Assembly (NCBI GenBank): GCA_031289625.1
Contig: JAITPB010000026.1
Coordinates: 1-21,377 of the forward strand
DNA from: Clostridiales bacterium
GTDB taxonomy: Bacteria > Bacillota > Clostridia > Lachnospirales > WQUN01
Direction: 5' to 3'
Length of the DNA: 21,377 nt
Part shown: positions 1 through 5,801 of the stretch, one piece after another
Numbering within the stretch: the stretch's first letter is position 1
How the letters are laid out: the number at the start of each line of letters is the position of its first letter
The notes under the pieces: generated by a model
The model's input: only the letters and a program-made list of their open reading frames with translations
The model's database searches: none
Told to the model about the DNA's origin: nothing
Position numbers and translations under genes: made by a program

Positions 1-410
1 GAAGCCTTGATTTATGCGGCTTTGAAGCACTTTCGAATATTCATTTGATATGGTCAAAAAATGCCCTGCAAGCCAGTAAAATCAATGCATGGTAAATAAT
101 GGGTGCGGTTCTCCTGACAAGCGGGCGAAGGGCTATTGCAATGGCCAACTTACTATGGATGAAGTCTTTGCGGAGGATGTCGAGCCTTCCGGTATATGAT
201 TACAATGCTAAAGGCCGCTGTTCCTGATTATATATTTTTGGCTCTTATTGCGTTTCAGGCGGCTGACTAAAAAACGGCTTAAGTAAGCCATTCTAAATAA
301 GTGAGCAAATACCTGAAACGGCTTGTTTCCGGCGTTTATGGCAATATAGCATTCTAAAACACAATAAGAGCCAAAGTATTTTACATTTCCGGTATTTTAG
401 CCTATACTAT
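1..410. other. Accessory/eroded region without a confident gene
   Basis: I see no convincing gene here. On the plus strand an open frame from base 3 ends with TAA at 93-95. Its stop overlaps the ATG at 89-91 of a 36-codon frame that runs to TGA 197-199. That short product has two cysteines, an acidic C-terminal half and no motif I recognise, and it has no clear ribosome binding site. Either could be a decayed gene end. The rest is AT-rich and contains the fold-back structure listed separately. Confidence 0.4.
237..375. repeat. Fold-back element with 14-bp perfect inverted ends
   Basis: TTTGGCTCTTATTG (237-250) is repeated exactly as its reverse complement at 362-375. Just inside, CGTTTCAGG (251-259) pairs with CCTGAAACG (312-320). 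The interior also holds a near-duplicate CATTCTAAA motif (about 289 and 350) and the small palindrome GGCTTAAGTAAGCC. It has no coding capacity. It could be a miniature element remnant or a structured RNA; I see no clear target duplication at its edges. Confidence 0.5.
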
Positions 411-436
411 ATCTAATAGGACCCCCGACGCCTCTT
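411..436 (+). repeat. Direct repeat, copy 1
   Basis: This 26-bp unit matches 917-942 at 24 of 26 positions. The shared ends are ATCTAATAGGAC and CGACGCCTCTT. The two copies are 506 bp apart and bracket the hicB-like remnant. Sequence after the repeat differs between the copies, so this is a discrete unit and not the edge of a long duplication. Confidence 0.6.
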
Positions 437-566
437 AACGCGGACTTCGTTCACGGACAATGCGCACCAGCGGGGGGCAATTTATTTATGAGGTATGTGT
501 AAATGAATATTTTAACTTCAAGAAATATAATTATTTCCGATCCAGCGTTTTGTACGAGCATCCTAG

Positions 567-881
567 AGCAACTCAAGCATTCAGCCGGTTCGTGATGAAA
601 GTGGAGATTATTTTTATGGTCGGACGCTGGAATTAGATGGATGTCAAAGTACAGGAACGAACTTTGAAGAAGCCTGTAAGAGCTTACGCGAGGCAATGGC
701 AGGATATATCGAAACCAAACTTGAAAACGGTTTTAACGTTCCTGAACCTGTTGGCCGCAATGATTTTAGCGGTAAATTTGTTATTAGAATCCCAAAATCG
801 CTGCATTTCAGGCTTGCCGTTGAAGCCGAAAAAGAAGGCGTGTCCCTGAACCAATACGCCTTGTATAAATTGAGCGTTTGA
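567..881 (+). pseudogene. HicB-family antitoxin remnant without a start codon
   Basis: The frame encodes about 104 residues with the two usual parts of long HicB-type proteins. First comes a partial RNase-H-like HicB domain (RDESGDYFYGRTLELDGC, then an EEA--SLREAM helix and NVPEP). It is followed by the C-terminal ribbon-helix-helix DNA-binding part, with SGKFVIRIPKSLH and EGVSLNQYAL. In that family the protein neutralises a HicA mRNA interferase and represses its own operon. Here a TAG at 564-566 closes the frame upstream. No ATG, GTG or TTG lies before the domain, and the first in-frame ATG (696) would leave only the C-terminal half (61 residues). No hicA-like gene is adjacent. It is probably a broken orphan; a rare ATT start at 579 cannot be excluded. 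Confidence 0.7.
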
Positions 882-907
882 AGCGTCCCTAATGGGATGC
901 TTTTTTT
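882..907 (+). terminator. Rho-independent terminator after the hicB remnant
   Basis: AGCGTCCC and GGGATGCT form an 8-bp stem with one G-T pair and a TAAT-type loop. Seven T residues follow (901-907). It begins one base after the stop codon, so it belongs to the HicB-type gene and suggests that gene was once a normal transcription unit. Confidence 0.7.
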
Positions 908-916
908 GCGCTATAA

Positions 917-942
917 ATCTAATAGGACTCTCGACGCCTCTT
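917..942 (+). repeat. Direct repeat, copy 2
   Basis: This is the second copy of the 26-bp unit at 411-436, with two mismatches. It lies 20 bases before the ATG of the possible small ORF at 962, so in this copy it may sit in a leader or promoter region. Confidence 0.6.
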
Positions 943-961
943 GCTTCAGTCGTGGGGGAGT

Positions 962-1072
962 ATGACAAAGTGGATTGCATTGAAAATTAAGCCTGTCAAC
1001 TATACAAAATGCAGCCCACTGTATGATTATACATTTTCCACTTTTGTTTCTAACAGTTCAACGATTGATTAG
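962..1072 (+). CDS. Possible 36-residue small protein
   Basis: An ATG preceded by a purine run (GGGGGAG, rather close to the start) opens a 36-codon frame ending in TAG at 1070-1072. The product starts MTKWIALKIKP and has one Cys, several Tyr/Phe and a Ser/Thr-rich tail. It has no transmembrane segment or motif I can name. In its favour, the stop runs straight into the terminator hairpin at 1071-1125, which has no other plus-strand gene to serve. Against it, the frame is short and the ribosome binding site spacing is tight. Function unknown. Confidence 0.35.
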   Translation: MTKWIALKIKPVNYTKCSPLYDYTFSTFVSNSSTID

Positions 1073-1125
1073 CCGTGCTGTGCCTGTTCAAGTGTAGAAA
1101 CACGGATATAGAGCACGGCTTTTTT
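1071..1125 (+). terminator. Rho-independent terminator (plus strand)
   Basis: AGCCGTGCT (1071-1079) pairs perfectly with AGCACGGCT (1112-1120) across a 32-base loop and is followed by TTTTTT. The T run is on the plus strand only. It therefore ends transcription coming from the small ORF at 962, and it abuts the convergent minus-strand gene ending at 1125. Confidence 0.55.
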
Positions 1126-1850
1126 CAGGGCGCTACCTCTCGCAGTATTTTGAAATGAGTATCCATAGTTGTTTCAGCCCACAAAATGAAATCATCATCA
1201 CCGCGTCCGCTGAGTTTAGATGTATATTCCAATGCAAGAATTTTGAGGTCGCCAATCGCAAGCTTTATTTCAAACGAATCGGTGCTGCTTTCATAGAGAG
1301 CAAGCGTATCATTGCTGTTCCGCATAATTTGTGCCCAATAAGTAGCAGTTTTAATGCCCGAAACAACCTCCGAACCTAAACACTTTGCATATTCAGAGCG
1401 TAGTCCGTCATACCAGTCCTTTACATATTTTAGAAGTTCCAAATCCTCATCGCTAAGATTTGAGATAGGCTCAATGGTCGGGGTAGGAGAGGTACTCAGC
1501 GACGATTCCACGGGAGGAGTAACCGATGGCGTAGGTTCTGGCGTGGCGGTCGGCGCAACAGATGACGGAACGGTAACATCCGGCGTTTCTGTTGCGGCGT
1601 TTGACGTTTCGGCTATTGCAGATGACGCTATAGGCGGCTCGTTTATTTCGGCAACGATAAGTTCAGCGGGCAGAGGCGCGTTCACGCCTATAACGACCAT
1701 AAGAACAATAGACACAGCGGCATCGCCGATGAGCGCAAGCCCTATCGGTTTTTTTGTTTTATGCTTTACGGCTCGGAAAATAAACGTCGCCAAGAGCGCA
1801 ACGAATACCAAAGCAGTCAGAAACCAAAGAACGCTTAAAAGGCCTAACAT
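1125..1850 (-). CDS. Membrane-anchored protein with Pro/Thr/Ser-rich stalk
   Basis: This 241-residue protein is not recognised as a named family. Two hydrophobic segments are visible, about residues 2-25 (GLLSVLWFLTALVFVALLAT) and 35-56 (with basic KHKTKK between). A long Pro/Thr/Ser/Val-rich low-complexity stalk of the TPEPTPSVTPP type spans about residues 70-130. The last 110 residues form an acidic, mostly helical domain with one Cys. This is the layout of a surface protein with an exported C-terminal domain on a spacer. The start is supported by GGAGGG seven bases upstream. The stop of a tiny upstream frame overlaps this ATG (TAATG). It converges on the terminator at 1071-1125. What the outer domain binds cannot be told from sequence. 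Confidence 0.75.
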   Translation of the reverse strand: MLGLLSVLWFLTALVFVALLATFIFRAVKHKTKKPIGLALIGDAAVSIVLMVVIGVNAPLPAELIVAEINEPPIASSAIAETSNAATETPDVTVPSSVAPTATPEPTPSVTPPVESSLSTSPTPTIEPISNLSDEDLELLKYVKDWYDGLRSEYAKCLGSEVVSGIKTATYWAQIMRNSNDTLALYESSTDSFEIKLAIGDLKILALEYTSKLSGRGDDDFILWAETTMDTHFKILREVAP

Positions 1851-1927
1851 TATTTACCCTCCGTTTCCGTTTTTCGTTCGGCTTCAAGCGACAAAGCCAT
1901 CTCTAACAGTTTTAGACGGCACTGCAT
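1850..1927 (-). CDS. Tiny frame overlapping the next start (TAATG)
   Basis: A 25-codon frame, MQCRLKLLEMALSLEAERK plus a charged tail, ends in TAA that shares its last base with the ATG of the stalk protein. The same frame is open further upstream without a usual start codon. It may therefore be the surviving C-terminus of a longer upstream gene that was translationally coupled to the stalk protein. There is no ribosome binding site for the ATG at 1927. Predicted to be a single charged helix; function unknown. Confidence 0.3.
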   Translation of the reverse strand: MQCRLKLLEMALSLEAERKTETEGK

Positions 1928-2000
1928 ATCAAGCGTTTCATAAACACGAAGTAATTTAACGCAATTATAACTTAATCACCAAGGGGTGTCAATTTTCGCA

Positions 2001-2188
2001 TAAATCTAAACAGTGCTGACGAGTAAAGCAACTCGTAAATCATTGATTTTTCAAGCTTCAACAAGATCCAGGCATCAAAAACAGTGCGAAAATATGCATT
2101 TCTCATGGGATTTTTCGCACTGTTTTTCTTGAGATCCCAGTATTTCTGGGCTTTACAGAAAATTTACTCGTCAGCACTGTAAATCTAA
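2001..2188. mobile_element. MITE-like element with perfect TIRs and target duplication
   Basis: The element spans 2010-2180 (171 bp). Its ends are ACAGTGCTGACGAGTAAA (2010-2027) and the exact reverse complement (2163-2180), an 18-bp perfect terminal inverted repeat. AAATCTAA flanks both sides (2002-2009 and 2181-2188), an 8-bp target duplication; the match can be read as up to 10 bp because of shared bases. A nested inverted repeat sits inside: AAAAACAGTGCGAAAA (2077-2092) and its exact complement at 2112-2127. So nearly the whole element can fold back. It encodes nothing, so it would need a transposase supplied elsewhere. Confidence 0.85.
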
Positions 2189-2408
2189 AAACTTAATAGG
2201 GTGGTGGAGTTTCTTCTGAAGGCCTATAACGCGGAGCGTAGGAAGATAACGGCGGCCAGCCAAAAGGCCATGCCAGCCCAAAGAATATTTAATTAGGGAG
2301 GGAGAAAGGAAGAAATTCGGAGCATGCCAAGGCTGTAAAACCGGGGAAGAACGCGATGACGGGAAATCGAAACGGCGGTTAATCTGATGAATGATAATCA
2401 TACGGTTC
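2189..2408. other. Gene-free stretch where cotJC should continue
   Basis: No supported gene. A plus-strand GTG frame of about 30 codons near 2200 and a purine-rich stretch around 2297-2316 were examined and neither shows a recognisable product. The minus-strand sequence does not match the rest of CotJC in any frame I could read. Foreign or scrambled DNA has therefore replaced it. Confidence 0.5.
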
Positions 2409-2606
2409 TTATTCTTCCGTGCCAATATCATTTAATGTCGCGATGCCCTGAGGCGTTATCATGGTGAAACGCTGGCTCAAATAGCGGAGAGAAGCTCCCA
2501 GCTCGCCGTCCGGCCCGCCATACTGCGCGATGATGAGCTTTGCCAGGCCAGGGTTGCTTCTTCTTATTTGAATCGGGTACTCTAATTTCTTTTCATAAAT
2601 CCACAT
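2409..2606 (-). pseudogene. cotJC: Truncated CotJC (manganese-catalase-like spore coat protein)
   Basis: The 65 residues from MWIYEKKLEYPIQI through QYGGPDGELGASLRYLSQRF to TLNDIGTEE match the N-terminus of CotJC. CotJC is a spore-coat protein of the Mn-catalase (ferritin-like) fold, normally near 190-200 residues. The frame hits TAA exactly after IGTEE, just before the conserved LAHLEM continuation with metal ligands. The product therefore lacks most of the four-helix bundle and the metal site. The start at 2606 is chosen because of GAGGAG nine bases upstream. cotJB lies 23 bp upstream. Very probably non-functional, unless a full copy exists elsewhere. Confidence 0.88.
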
Positions 2607-2629
2607 GCGATTGGCTCCTCTCTGCACAC

Positions 2630-2875
2630 TTACGAACGCTGCCAGGGCCAAGGCCCTTCTATCCAAGCCCAGCCTTGTCTGCCCACTGAACGGTATGAGC
2701 AAAGCGGCCCAAAAACATTCTCATAATAGCAGCGGCATTTATCGCCGTTGGCAATCACTTTGTTATACATTTCCAACGCTTCTGAATCGCACGGATGCGT
2801 GTTCAGGAACAGTTGCAGGTCAATTGCCATGAAGTCCAGCATCGCGATATGCTTTAACAAAACTTCTTTTTCCAT
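2630..2875 (-). CDS. cotJB: Spore coat protein CotJB
   Basis: This 81-residue protein has the standard CotJB layout. LLKHIAMLDFMAIDLQLFLNTHP in the N-terminal half matches the family (L-LDF---DL-LYLDTHP), followed by CDSEALEMYN and the C-terminal WAWIEGPWPWQ signature. The family builds the spore coat or its precursor in the mother cell together with CotJA and CotJC; its biochemical role is not established. AGGAGGG stands 7 bases before the ATG. It sits 15 bp after cotJA and 23 bp before the cotJC fragment, so the operon order is conserved and only the last gene is damaged. The short Cys-containing insert before the YENVFGPL motif is a local variation. Confidence 0.9.
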   Translation of the reverse strand: MEKEVLLKHIAMLDFMAIDLQLFLNTHPCDSEALEMYNKVIANGDKCRCYYENVFGPLCSYRSVGRQGWAWIEGPWPWQRS

Positions 2876-2890
2876 GACTTCACCCTCCTA

Positions 2891-3193
2891 TTATCGTGCG
2901 CAATGACATTTTTCGCGTTTGTAGGGTTTATACAAGGCGGAAAAAATTGTGCCGTTTTGAAGCGCTTCTTCCGCTGAAAAAAGGCAGCCTTGAGACAGGG
3001 TTTGGAACGGTACGACAGCCTGCGCCAACTCTACCTCATCGGCCTCTGCGCATTCCGTGCCCGCTATTTCCCCAGGCGCGTTTGTCCCGTCACATCTGCA
3101 TCCGCGTCCCACATGGAATGGCAGCTGAGTTTTGTCCCAGAAATCAGCGCCGTTTAATCCGCCCGCGCCGCTTCCTGAATTTTTTTTATACAT
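2891..3193 (-). CDS. cotJA: Spore coat-associated protein CotJA
   Basis: A 100-residue protein whose last 45 residues carry the CotJA signature: ELAQAVVPFQ, then an EEALQNGTIF segment and LYKPYK. The N-terminal half is Gly- and Cys-containing and variable, as usual in the family. AGGAGG is well placed before the ATG. It is the first gene of cotJABC, and a mother-cell sigma factor type promoter can be read upstream (3225-3251). It is divergent from the pilus-like operon. It supports an endospore-forming host. Confidence 0.85.
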   Translation of the reverse strand: MYKKNSGSGAGGLNGADFWDKTQLPFHVGRGCRCDGTNAPGEIAGTECAEADEVELAQAVVPFQTLSQGCLFSAEEALQNGTIFSALYKPYKREKCHCAR

Positions 3194-3224
3194 GCTCTTA
3201 CCTCCTGCTGGGTTTATTCCCGTA

Positions 3225-3251
3225 TATCATATGTGCAGGCTTAAACTCCGT
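3225..3251 (-). promoter_or_regulatory. Possible sigma-K/sigma-E type promoter of cotJ
   Basis: On the minus strand CATATGATA (3233-3225) fits the CATANNNTA -10 pattern of mother-cell sigma factors, and an AC (3251-3250) lies exactly 16 bases upstream as in the sigma-K pattern. In Bacillus subtilis cotJ is mother-cell controlled (sigma-E), and the two factors share similar -10 motifs. The motif is short, so chance matching is a real possibility. Confidence 0.4.
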
Positions 3252-3260
3252 GACTTTGAC

Positions 3261-3289
3261 TTGACAAACGCGCTGAGATCCAATACAAT
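3261..3289 (+). promoter_or_regulatory. Sigma-A promoter of the pilus-like operon
   Basis: TTGACA (3261-3266) and TACAAT (3284-3289) with a 17-base spacer form a near-perfect sigma-A promoter. Transcription should start near 3296, about 48 bases before the first start codon. It lies back to back with the cotJ promoter region. Confidence 0.85.
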
Positions 3290-3343
3290 CAAAATTGTCG
3301 TAAAACAATATTTTTTATCGATTCATAGGCGGTGAAGACGCGT

Positions 3344-4645
3344 ATGGGAAAAGCGCTTTATGTAGAAGCCGGCGTGGATGGCGGTAAAATTATTTTAACA
3401 GACAGCAGCCGCCCTCTCAAAATTTTGCGGCGCGGATCAAACGGCGCGCCTCTCGGAGAATTGGAACAAACTTTGCGTGACTTTCTGCAAGGCGAAAAAG
3501 TGCAGGACGCTTGCTTGATCCTTTCCACAGAAAAAACCATCCTGCGCTTCGCCTCTTTGCCGTTTCTTTCTCCCAAAGAACTTACTCAAGCGGTTTCTTT
3601 TCTATATGAAGATTATTTTCCAATTCCCAAAGAACAGTATTGCTTTAGTTACCGCAGATTGGAACCATATACAAACAAAACGAATCTGCTTTTGGCGGCG
3701 ATTCCTCTGGCCTTGGCCGAGGATTACGCCAGCGCGTTTCAGCGCGTGGGCATCCGATTGCTTTCGATAGATATTCTGGAAAGCGCGGCGGGCCTGATCG
3801 CGCAGACGGAGCCCACCCTCTGCTTTGCCAAGCAGGAATCCACTTACAGAATTTTTGGCTTGAAAGATAAAATTCCGCAAGGCGCTTGGCGTGTCACGAA
3901 TCACCCGGAAGAAGGCCCGCGGGAATTGCGTGCGGCCTTGAGCGGCTTGGAGGAAGCCGGGCAGATCCATCGCTGTGTTTTTTATGGCGGGGCTGACGAT
4001 TGGCTGCTGGCGGAGTGCGAGCGATATGAATTGATCGCGGGTGCGCCGCCAGATAATTTCGCTGTGCTGGAAAGCCGCGCGCGCGTTTCCGCCCTGCCGG
4101 GAAGCCAGTTGAATCTAATCCCGCCAGCGCGGCGGGAGATTATCGTTCTCCGCCAGCGTCTGCGCAAGGCGCTTATTCTGGAATGCGCTTTCATTCTTTT
4201 GACAGGCCTGATTCTTTCCGGCGCGCGCCTTGCTCTCCCGCATTACCAGCGCCAAAAAAAAATGTTGAACGAGGAAATTAACACGCTGGCCACCGCGTCC
4301 GAAAATACAGAAACGGAGCGGCTTACCCAAAGCGTGGAACGAATGCAAACGCTTTCCAGCGCACTCGCCTGGACGCAGGATACATCGGCGCTGGCCGCCC
4401 AGCGTATTTTATCTTTGCTGTCTTCGGACATACAACTTAAAAGCGCTTTTTACCAGGACGCATTTTTATCGCTTACGCTAACGGCGCAAAATGCGGAAGC
4501 AGTCTCCGATTTTTTGGAGCAGGCGCGCGGCGTTCGCGGCGATCTGGTTCTATCCGTCCAACCGGCGCTGATGACACAGCATGATGACGGTGTGGACATT
4601 ACCTTACATATTATCTTGCGGAGGGACTGGGATGAAAGCCCTTAA
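3344..4645 (+). CDS. PilM-PilN fusion (GspL-like) pilus assembly platform protein
   Basis: 433 residues from the ATG at 3344, preferred over the GTG at 3332 because AGGCGGTGA lies 8 bases upstream of it. Residues 1-250 form a PilM-like actin-fold cytoplasmic domain (YVEAGVDGGKIIL start, then AVSFLYEDYFPI). The PilN hallmark NLIPPARR follows at about 256-263, then one transmembrane helix (about 275-296), a Glu/Gln-rich coiled coil and a periplasm-type C-terminal domain. In type IV pili PilM and PilN are usually two proteins; in type II secretion GspL is the fused equivalent. Its role is to link the assembly ATPase to the membrane platform. The next gene overlaps it by 14 bp. The family level is secure, the exact system less so. 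Confidence 0.75.
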   Translation: MGKALYVEAGVDGGKIILTDSSRPLKILRRGSNGAPLGELEQTLRDFLQGEKVQDACLILSTEKTILRFASLPFLSPKELTQAVSFLYEDYFPIPKEQYCFSYRRLEPYTNKTNLLLAAIPLALAEDYASAFQRVGIRLLSIDILESAAGLIAQTEPTLCFAKQESTYRIFGLKDKIPQGAWRVTNHPEEGPRELRAALSGLEEAGQIHRCVFYGGADDWLLAECERYELIAGAPPDNFAVLESRARVSALPGSQLNLIPPARREIIVLRQRLRKALILECAFILLTGLILSGARLALPHYQRQKKMLNEEINTLATASENTETERLTQSVERMQTLSSALAWTQDTSALAAQRILSLLSSDIQLKSAFYQDAFLSLTLTAQNAEAVSDFLEQARGVRGDLVLSVQPALMTQHDDGVDITLHIILRRDWDESP

Positions 4646-5234
4646 CGCTCAAATCACAAAAATGCTTTTGATGGGGACAGCCGCGCTGACTGCGCTTTGG
4701 GCGGTATTTTTTATGGCCTCGCTGCGAGGCGATGTGAGAAATCTGCTGGACGCGCGTTCCGATATGAGCCGGTTGCGGCGGGTTTTGGCAGGACGTCAGG
4801 CCCAACAGCTTTCCCTGGAAGCGCAGGAACAGCTTTTACCGGATTTGGCTGCGGCCTATTGGGAACTGTCTCATAAATTTCTTTCGGAGGCGGCCGCCGC
4901 CGCCGCGTTGAGCCATGTAAGGGATCTGGCCGAGAAGCGGCACATTGCGGTGAAAACATTTCAAACCCATAACATCGAACGCGTGCCGATGGAAACAGAA
5001 AACTTTTCTGGCGGGCGTGTGCTCCGCTGGGAATCAGAACTGACGGGCGAAGGCGCTTATTCTGACGCTTTACATTTTCTGACGGAAATGTCCGGGGACG
5101 AAACCATTCATTCGCTTACCGCCTGGGAGATGGTAAACAATGCAGAAGCGGAAGGCAGCGTAACATTCCGCGTAAACTTTTTCTTTTATTCTTACCAAGA
5201 GCCTGACATAGGAGATGCCGATGAAACCGCATGA
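4632..5234 (+). CDS. PilO/GspM-like platform protein
   Basis: 200 residues, starting at ATG 4632 with GGAGGGACTGGG upstream, inside the 3' end of the PilM-PilN gene. It has one N-terminal transmembrane helix (about residues 10-29), a helical coiled-coil segment (about 30-100) and an alpha/beta C-terminal domain with an E-L-T--G-Y-DALHFLTEM stretch, as in PilO/GspM ferredoxin-like domains. PilO partners with PilN in the inner platform, and its place directly after the PilN part supports this. Sequence similarity alone is weak; order and architecture carry the call. Translation is coupled on both sides: its 3' end overlaps the pseudopilin gene by 14 bp. Confidence 0.65.
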   Translation: MKALNAQITKMLLMGTAALTALWAVFFMASLRGDVRNLLDARSDMSRLRRVLAGRQAQQLSLEAQEQLLPDLAAAYWELSHKFLSEAAAAAALSHVRDLAEKRHIAVKTFQTHNIERVPMETENFSGGRVLRWESELTGEGAYSDALHFLTEMSGDETIHSLTAWEMVNNAEAEGSVTFRVNFFFYSYQEPDIGDADETA

Positions 5235-5787
5235 AGCGGGTTTTACTTTGATCGAAGCGCTTGCGGCGATGGCGATTCTTTCCGTGGTTCTGCTCCCTGT
5301 CCTGTCGATCCTTCGTCAAACCAGCCGGAACGCCGCCTACGCGGATCAGATTTACGAAGCGGATTTGCACTTGTCTTCTCTGCTGCAAGAACTGGCGGCC
5401 GCGATCCGGGCGGATGACATCTGGGGGGATGAAGTTTACGGCGCGGGCGCGTTTGCAGATTTGATCCAGGACTTTGACGAGCGTTACCAAACCGAACGAT
5501 TTGCGTACGCGGCTGTCGTTCAACCGCTCCAGAACCCAGACGGTTTTTCCCGGGAATGGCGCACAGATCCAGGTCTGAGCCTTGAACCGGCGGTTTTATC
5601 CGGTTATGAGGAACCGGATGCTGACGCGCCGCAGCGTGTCAGCACCATCAGCCAGGCAGACGTCTCCATCACGCTGATCCGGCCCCCATCCGGTGCGCTT
5701 CCTCACAACGGCGGCGCTTTGATCACTGCCGCGATTTATACCAGAGAGAAAAAACGGTTGAATACCTTGGCGCTGATTGCAAACTGA
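5221..5787 (+). CDS. Type IV pseudopilin (GspI/PilV-like minor pilin)
   Basis: 188 residues. The N-terminus KPHEAGFTLIEALAAMAILSV is a textbook class III signal. A prepilin peptidase would cut after the Gly at residue 7, leaving Phe+1 and Glu+5 and a roughly 20-residue hydrophobic helix. The globular part is acidic and has no other motif I recognise. ATG 5221 is preferred over 5215 because AGGAG lies 6 bases upstream of it. Such minor pilins prime or cap pilus or pseudopilus assembly in the membrane. No prepilin peptidase is in the window, so one must be encoded elsewhere. Confidence 0.82.
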   Translation: MKPHEAGFTLIEALAAMAILSVVLLPVLSILRQTSRNAAYADQIYEADLHLSSLLQELAAAIRADDIWGDEVYGAGAFADLIQDFDERYQTERFAYAAVVQPLQNPDGFSREWRTDPGLSLEPAVLSGYEEPDADAPQRVSTISQADVSITLIRPPSGALPHNGGALITAAIYTREKKRLNTLALIAN

Positions 5788-5801
5788 AAGGCGGCGGCAT
5801 T

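Noticed and set aside
411..942. Repeat pair considered as a CRISPR array
   Set aside because: Only two units with two mismatches, 506 bp apart and with a gene remnant between; no spacers or cas genes.
1354..1959. 201-codon plus-strand frame opposite the stalk protein
   Set aside because: Its Gly/Val/Ser-rich product mirrors the Pro/Thr-rich stalk on the other strand; the minus-strand gene has the ribosome binding site and membrane segments.
2171..2431. 86-codon minus-strand frame between cotJC and the MITE
   Set aside because: It runs through the junction and the MITE end, has no recognisable motif and has no start signal.
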